Source: CAZUVM01 sp964623885
Lineage (GTDB): Bacteria > Verrucomicrobiota > Verrucomicrobiia > Limisphaerales > UBA8199
Reading direction: 5' to 3'
NCBI GenBank assembly: GCA_964623885.1
Contig: CAZUVM010000114.1
Location: 1 to 46,766 of the forward strand
Length of the DNA stretch: 46,766 nt
The notes under the pieces are model-generated. The model saw only the letters and a list, made by a program, of their open reading frames with translations. It did no database searches and was not told the origin of the DNA. A program made the translations under genes and the position numbers. Positions 42,984 to 46,766 of this stretch are shown here, one piece after another. Every line of letters starts with the position of its first letter. Position 1 is the stretch's first letter.

Positions 42984-43052
42984 TTAAACCGCTGAGACGC
43001 GATAGGCGCAGAGATTGCACCGCCTTTGTGTTCTCTGTGGTCATCGCGTCTC
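42984..43052. repeat. CCGCAGAGACGCG element, copy 3 (no gene inside)
   Basis: A 69-bp palindrome whose 20-base arms (42984-43003 and 43033-43052) match at 19 of 20 positions around the core AAACCGCAGAGACGCGAT. It fills most of the 105-base gap between the sigma-factor stop and the ATG of the VWA protein. It could fold in the shared transcript. Frames reading through it yield a spurious N-terminal extension of the VWA protein. Confidence 0.7.
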
Positions 43053-43071
43053 TGCGGTTTAAACAAAATCT

Positions 43072-43629
43072 TCATGGCACAATCCCATTCTTTCTTAATT
43101 CCTCGGCGATGGTTTTGATCGCGTGGTGCAACAAATACCCCACATTCCCCGTGGTGATCCCCAAACGCTCCGCAATCTCTTTGTACGAAAGGTTCTCATT
43201 GAACTTGAGCCGGATCAGTTCGCGACTGCGTTCGTCGAGCGCCTCTAGGCTCAACCGCACTAGCCCTATCCCTTCCAGCCGCACGATCTGTTCATCCGGC
43301 AACGGCAACGGATCGGTCGTGTCGGCCTGCGGCCCAGTCCCCGACTCGGCCGGCACATCAAGCGAAACAATTTTTCCTGCGGCCCGCCGCTGGTTCAGCG
43401 CCAGGTTGTGCACGGTTCGATACAGCCACCGGCGAGGCTCTCTCACTTCTTCAAAATGTGCGTGCAAACGCATGAACGCTTCCTGCACGACGTCCTCCGC
43501 CAGCCCCAACTCGCCTGTTAATCTCAGGGCGTAGCTCAAGAGCGGCGACTCCAGGGCGGCGAACAATTCTTCGATTGTTTCCGCCCCGGCCGATTCGGTC
43601 CTGGCAGGATCTGGTGGCATGAGGGCCAT
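43072..43629 (-). CDS. ECF-type RNA polymerase sigma factor
   Basis: A 185-residue sigma-70 family factor of the extracytoplasmic type, with region 2 and region 4 only. Region 2 includes LLSYALRLTGELGLAEDVVQEAFMRL and PRRWLYRTVHNLALNQRR. A linker rich in Asp and Pro follows (residues about 90-115). Region 4 has LEALDERSRELIRLKF and the helix-turn-helix NLSYKEIAERLGITTGNVGYLLHHAIKTI. It directs RNA polymerase to a small regulon, probably its own cluster. It is followed on the same strand by the anti-sigma/VWA fusion after a palindrome. The ATG at 43629 or one at 43620 may be used. Its own promoter should lie in 43630-43780; I cannot name an autoregulatory motif. Confidence 0.9.
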   Translation of the reverse strand: MALMPPDPARTESAGAETIEELFAALESPLLSYALRLTGELGLAEDVVQEAFMRLHAHFEEVREPRRWLYRTVHNLALNQRRAAGKIVSLDVPAESGTGPQADTTDPLPLPDEQIVRLEGIGLVRLSLEALDERSRELIRLKFNENLSYKEIAERLGITTGNVGYLLHHAIKTIAEELRKNGIVP

Positions 43630-43938
43630 GCTCGGCGATTGTCGCTAAGGGCTGCTCATCCGGCCATTCCGCTGTTTAGGTCCCAAATGGACATCGTGTC
43701 GTTATGGATATGACACCGGGAAAGGCAGTTTCTTAGAGGGAAGTTGTAAAAAGTTGTGAGACTTTCGATTGGAAATGCCGGAGCGCGAGCGGTCCCCGCT
43801 CGCAGCGGCCGGAATGGTCGCTGCGCGAAGTCTTGCTGCTGAGAACCGGCTGCACTCCAACGCCATGGCGGCATTTCCAAACATGGCCTGAGACTTTCGA
43901 GTCGCTTTCATGCCCTCCTGCCGCTAATAACCTCTTGA
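43630..43938. other. Divergent gap between sigma gene and ispE, with repeat
   Basis: No gene is supported here. The family B palindrome is at 43781-43809 (listed separately). Around 43696-43716, GTGTCGTTATGGATATGACAC has matching 5-base ends GTGTC and GACAC and could be an operator-sized palindrome upstream of the sigma gene. That assignment is speculative. Confidence 0.4.
43781..43809. repeat. Dispersed palindrome, family B copy 3
   Basis: GAGCGCGAGCGGTCCCCGCT is followed by CGCAGCGGC. The inner arms GCGAGCGG and CCGCTCGC are perfect and 8 bp long. The downstream GGAATGGTCGCTGCGCG is shared in part with the copies at 7644 (TCGAATGACC) and 19498 (GGAATGGT). It is the best-preserved copy. Confidence 0.6.
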
Positions 43939-44898
43939 GTGACACTGGAAAAGGCATCGCCGTGCAAGGTGAACCTGCTGCTGAATATCCTCGGCCGCAG
44001 GGCGGACGGGTTTCACGAGTTGGAAACCCTCATGCACCCCGTCAATGTCTTCGACCAATTGAGCTTCGCCCGAATCCCAAACGGGGTGGAATTGTCCTGC
44101 AATGAACCCAGTCTACCGACTGACTCGCGGAACCTAGTCCACCGAGCCGCCACGCAGTTCCTTCAAACCGCTGGCATTGGCGAAGGGGTCCGCATTCGGC
44201 TCGAAAAACGCATCCCGCTCGCCGCCGGTCTGGGTGGTGGCAGTGGCAATGCGGCCACGACGCTCGTGGGATTGAATGAATTGTTTGGGTCGCCCTTGTC
44301 GTTCGAGCAGTTGACCGGTCTGGCGGCGGCCCTGGGTTCCGATGTCCCTTTTTTCCTGCAAAACGGACCGGCACTGGGTATTGGCCGTGGCGAGCAGATT
44401 CAATCGCTGGATCCCTTCCCCGCGTTGCGCGATGCCGCATTCGTGCTGGTGCATCCCGGATTCGGTATTGCCACGGCGTGGGCTTATCAACAACTCGCCC
44501 GTTTTCCCGCGGCGCTCAACGGCCGCGCCGGCCGGGCGCAAAAACTTGCCAACCTCCTGCAAACCTCGACCCTGCAATCCGCCGCGCCGGAATTCTACAA
44601 TTCACTCGAAGCTCCGGCCCTGCACAAATATCCCATTTTGGAATTGTTCCAGGAATTCTTCCGCGCCGAAGGCGCCGCCGCCACGCTGATCTCCGGAAGC
44701 GGGTCGACAACTTTTGCCATCGCCGCAAACGTGAATGCAGCCGAAGCCCTGGCCGAGAAGTTTAAGACAAGATTCGGCAGCATGAACTGGCTGGCGGTCG
44801 TGCCGATCAAAAACAACCCGGTTCCAACCGCGGCTCATGGCGCGCTCCCCAAACAGAACTGCGTCGTTCCGGCGCTGAGTGGTCATGAAGACCACTAA
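43939..44898 (+). CDS. ispE: 4-diphosphocytidyl-2-C-methyl-D-erythritol kinase
   Basis: IspE phosphorylates CDP-methylerythritol in the MEP pathway to isoprenoids. The 319-residue protein has the N-terminal substrate motif SPCKVNLLLNILGRRADGFHEL. The GHMP-kinase ATP loop is PLAAGLGGGSGNAATTL. The ALGSDVPFFL block and a late LISGSGSTTFAIA strand also belong to the family. The start is a GTG at 43939, because no ATG lies close upstream and the conserved first strand begins seven residues later. The last 25 residues are unrelated to the family core and overlap the beginning of the next gene by 14 bases. Family members usually number 280-300 residues, so the tail is slightly long. Confidence 0.93.
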   Translation: MTLEKASPCKVNLLLNILGRRADGFHELETLMHPVNVFDQLSFARIPNGVELSCNEPSLPTDSRNLVHRAATQFLQTAGIGEGVRIRLEKRIPLAAGLGGGSGNAATTLVGLNELFGSPLSFEQLTGLAAALGSDVPFFLQNGPALGIGRGEQIQSLDPFPALRDAAFVLVHPGFGIATAWAYQQLARFPAALNGRAGRAQKLANLLQTSTLQSAAPEFYNSLEAPALHKYPILELFQEFFRAEGAAATLISGSGSTTFAIAANVNAAEALAEKFKTRFGSMNWLAVVPIKNNPVPTAAHGALPKQNCVVPALSGHEDH

Positions 44899-46561
44899 GA
44901 GTAAAGGCTCGTTGCCTGACAAGGAACCCGATGGCTCACCATCTGCTCGGGAAGAACTTGGTCCAGGCTCCGTCCCTCCAAAGCGCAGACTTTCGCCCGG
45001 AACCATTCTCCTGTCCTTGCTATGGCTCACCTACCTGCTCGCCTTGCACTGGAACAGCTTCAGCATGCCGTTCGACCGCGACGAAGGCGAGTACGCCTAT
45101 TCGGCCTGGCTCCTGCGGCAAGGAAAGATGCCTTACGTCCAGGCGTTCATGCAGAAGCCGCCGCTCATCATCTACACCTACGCGGCGGCTCAGTTCGTAG
45201 GTGGAGATGGCGTGGTACCGCCTAGGGCTTTAGCTTTCCTCTTTCTGTTGCTGAGCACGCTTTTGCTGGCCGGCATGGTCCGGCGCCGTTACGGCCGAAC
45301 TGGCGGCGTAATGGTGATGTGGCTTTTCCCGATCATGGCTATGGCTGGCCACGTGTCGCCATTCGCAGCCAATACCGAAAAATTCATGCTGCTACCGTTG
45401 TGCGGCTTTTTGGCTGCGCTGGATAGGTCACAAGAAAAAAACTCGTTATGGACCTGGTTCTGGGGAGGCGCCCTGGGGTCTCTGGCAGTGCTGTACAAAC
45501 CCATTCCGCTGATTGTTGTAGCCTTCGTTTGCACGTATTGGTTCGTTCTGGATTGGAAACGAAAGCGGACGTTTCCTTTACGCCCAATGCTCGCGCTGTT
45601 GTCAGGAGTGTTGGTCGCGATCCTGGCGTCGAACCTCTATTTCGTGCTGCGTGGCGCCGGGCGAGCGCTTTGGGAATGCGCCGTAGCCTTCAACGTCTAT
45701 TACACGCAAGCCCTTCCTCACGATTCGGGTTTCCTGTTGCAGCATCTTCGCAGATTCCTGGCAGGATGGTGGGCTTTGATCCCGTTTATTGGCTACTTCT
45801 TCTATCGACGTCCGGCCCATTGGTTGCTTTATGTTCTAGCCACTGTGCTGGGAGCGTTGAGCATCCGCCAAACGCTGGTCTCGCATTATTACATTCTCCT
45901 CGTGCCGTTCCTGGCAGTGATGGCAGCGTTGGGTTTGGCGGCAATGTCGCAGGAGGTGCTACACAAGTTAACCTTGCTGCGCAGTGTCAGGGACAAGCGG
46001 CTTGCGACTGCCCTCACAATTTTCCTCGTTCTTGTCGCTTTGGTCCTTTCCGCCTCGCGGCAATACCTGTTAAGCCCAAACGCGCTGAATGTCTGGATCT
46101 ACCGTGCGCCACTGGTGAACCCATTTGTCGAAGCCCCGGTAGTCGCGGAAAAGCTTGCCGCAATGACCGGCCCAAACGACTCGGTTTTCATTTTTGGCTC
46201 CGAACCGGAAATCCTTTATTACGCGAAAAGGCAAAGCGCGACGCGATTTGTGATCATGGCTCCGTTCTGCATTCAGAGCCCGTTTTACCCTCAGTACGCC
46301 CGAACTCTTCAGCAAGAGCTCTCAAACTCTCCACCCGCCGCCATCGTGATTACTACCCACTCTATGGGCACGATGGCCAATAACCCTGAAGGTTCGCAAT
46401 GGCTGCAATCCCTGCTCGCAAACGAGTTGAAGCAGTTCGACCCGGTAGGCGGTTACGTTTCTTCTGGCAGCGGCCCTCAATGGAAATCGCCATTACCCCC
46501 CGAAGACGCGTCCTCAACCACTTTCATCCTCTGCCGCAGAGTTCGAACCGATTCGCATTGA
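44885..46561 (+). CDS. GT-C glycosyltransferase (ArnT/PMT-like)
   Basis: A 558-residue integral membrane protein with about ten to eleven hydrophobic segments between residues 35 and 400, then a soluble C-terminal part. The first periplasmic loop has FDRDEGEYAYSAWLL, with the acidic pair (DE) typical of lipid-linked-sugar GT-C transferases, followed by MQKPPLIIYTYAAAQF. The layout fits the PMT_2 type (ArnT, dolichyl-phosphate mannose-like). It moves sugar from an undecaprenyl-phosphate carrier to lipid A, protein or another acceptor; donor and acceptor are unknown. The ATG at 44885 was chosen over a GTG at 44879. It overlaps ispE by 14 bases, suggesting coupled translation. This is an interesting match, since IspE feeds the carrier-lipid pathway. 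Confidence 0.8.
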   Translation: MKTTKSKGSLPDKEPDGSPSAREELGPGSVPPKRRLSPGTILLSLLWLTYLLALHWNSFSMPFDRDEGEYAYSAWLLRQGKMPYVQAFMQKPPLIIYTYAAAQFVGGDGVVPPRALAFLFLLLSTLLLAGMVRRRYGRTGGVMVMWLFPIMAMAGHVSPFAANTEKFMLLPLCGFLAALDRSQEKNSLWTWFWGGALGSLAVLYKPIPLIVVAFVCTYWFVLDWKRKRTFPLRPMLALLSGVLVAILASNLYFVLRGAGRALWECAVAFNVYYTQALPHDSGFLLQHLRRFLAGWWALIPFIGYFFYRRPAHWLLYVLATVLGALSIRQTLVSHYYILLVPFLAVMAALGLAAMSQEVLHKLTLLRSVRDKRLATALTIFLVLVALVLSASRQYLLSPNALNVWIYRAPLVNPFVEAPVVAEKLAAMTGPNDSVFIFGSEPEILYYAKRQSATRFVIMAPFCIQSPFYPQYARTLQQELSNSPPAAIVITTHSMGTMANNPEGSQWLQSLLANELKQFDPVGGYVSSGSGPQWKSPLPPEDASSTTFILCRRVRTDSH

Positions 46562-46766
46562 TTAGGACATTGCTACTGGCCCGGCATATTTCATGCGGGC
46601 ACACCGCACAGTGGTGACCTCGTAACACCCCGCTTCAGCGCATACGCGTCAACCTAAGAGGCACGATTTAGCTGCGAGCAATTCGTAAAAATTTTTGCGA
46701 TCTTTCCTGGTTTCATAGAAGAGATGGTGCCGCAGGTGCCACTCCAACCACTTGGCCATAGAAATC
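46562..46766. other. Terminal stretch without a supported gene
   Basis: I see no gene, repeat or terminator that I can support in the last 205 bases. The AT-rich part around 46680-46720 may hold a promoter for a gene beyond the window. Confidence 0.35.

Overview
The window looks like chromosomal DNA from a GC-rich Gram-negative bacterium of the Verrucomicrobiota, probably of the Pedosphaera/Limisphaerales type. This placement is an inference. It rests on an outer-membrane chaperone of the SurA type, a pseudopilin-like protein with a [20 protein letters not shown] core and a late DG motif, a very large beta-roll surface protein, a sigma factor paired with an anti-sigma/VWA fusion, and many short dispersed palindromes between genes. 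I see no rRNA, tRNA, CRISPR array, phage module or classical insertion sequence.

Layout. 1-2971: hisI, a small membrane protein and trpE. 3075-5699 (minus): an exported protein with about 24 tandem beta-roll repeats. 6124-12736: two overlapping thymidylate-kinase-like genes, a ROK sugar kinase, pgi and mnmG. Within mnmG an in-frame insertion carries two parS-like palindromes. 12847-17667: a SurA-like chaperone, pdxA, a family-2 glycosyltransferase (minus), an Mrp/ApbC ATPase without its usual cysteine pair, and a small conserved protein. 17957-21182: pyrR-pyrB, a NamZ-type (DUF1343) muramidase and a thioesterase. 21506-26384: an orphan sensor histidine kinase, a MoeB/ThiF-rhodanese fusion (minus), an RNB-domain ribonuclease and a GmhA-like SIS isomerase. 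26402-28876 (minus): a thioredoxin-like protein, pyrC and a membrane-anchored unknown. 29015-30752: the pseudopilin-like protein and an unknown. 30759-43629 (mostly minus): an accessory cluster reading from right to left as ECF sigma factor, anti-sigma/STN/VWA fusion (1356 aa), a 2174-aa internally duplicated membrane protein and a 53-aa membrane peptide. A plus-strand GxxExxY gene between palindromic repeats lies inside it. 43939-46561: ispE and a GT-C glycosyltransferase.

How the parts fit. Most genes are housekeeping: His, Trp, pyrimidine, pyridoxal and isoprenoid synthesis, upper glycolysis, tRNA modification and Fe-S assembly. They sit in short operons separated by mobile-looking palindromes. 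The accessory cluster is the least understood part. The sigma factor and its fused regulator probably control the giant envelope protein, and the GxxExxY gene looks like a later insertion.

Most worth a second look: the two parS-like sites inside mnmG, the GxxExxY cassette with palindromic ends, the kinase pair in which one P-loop lysine is arginine, and the duplicated 2174-aa protein. All family assignments were made by reading motifs; no database search was run.
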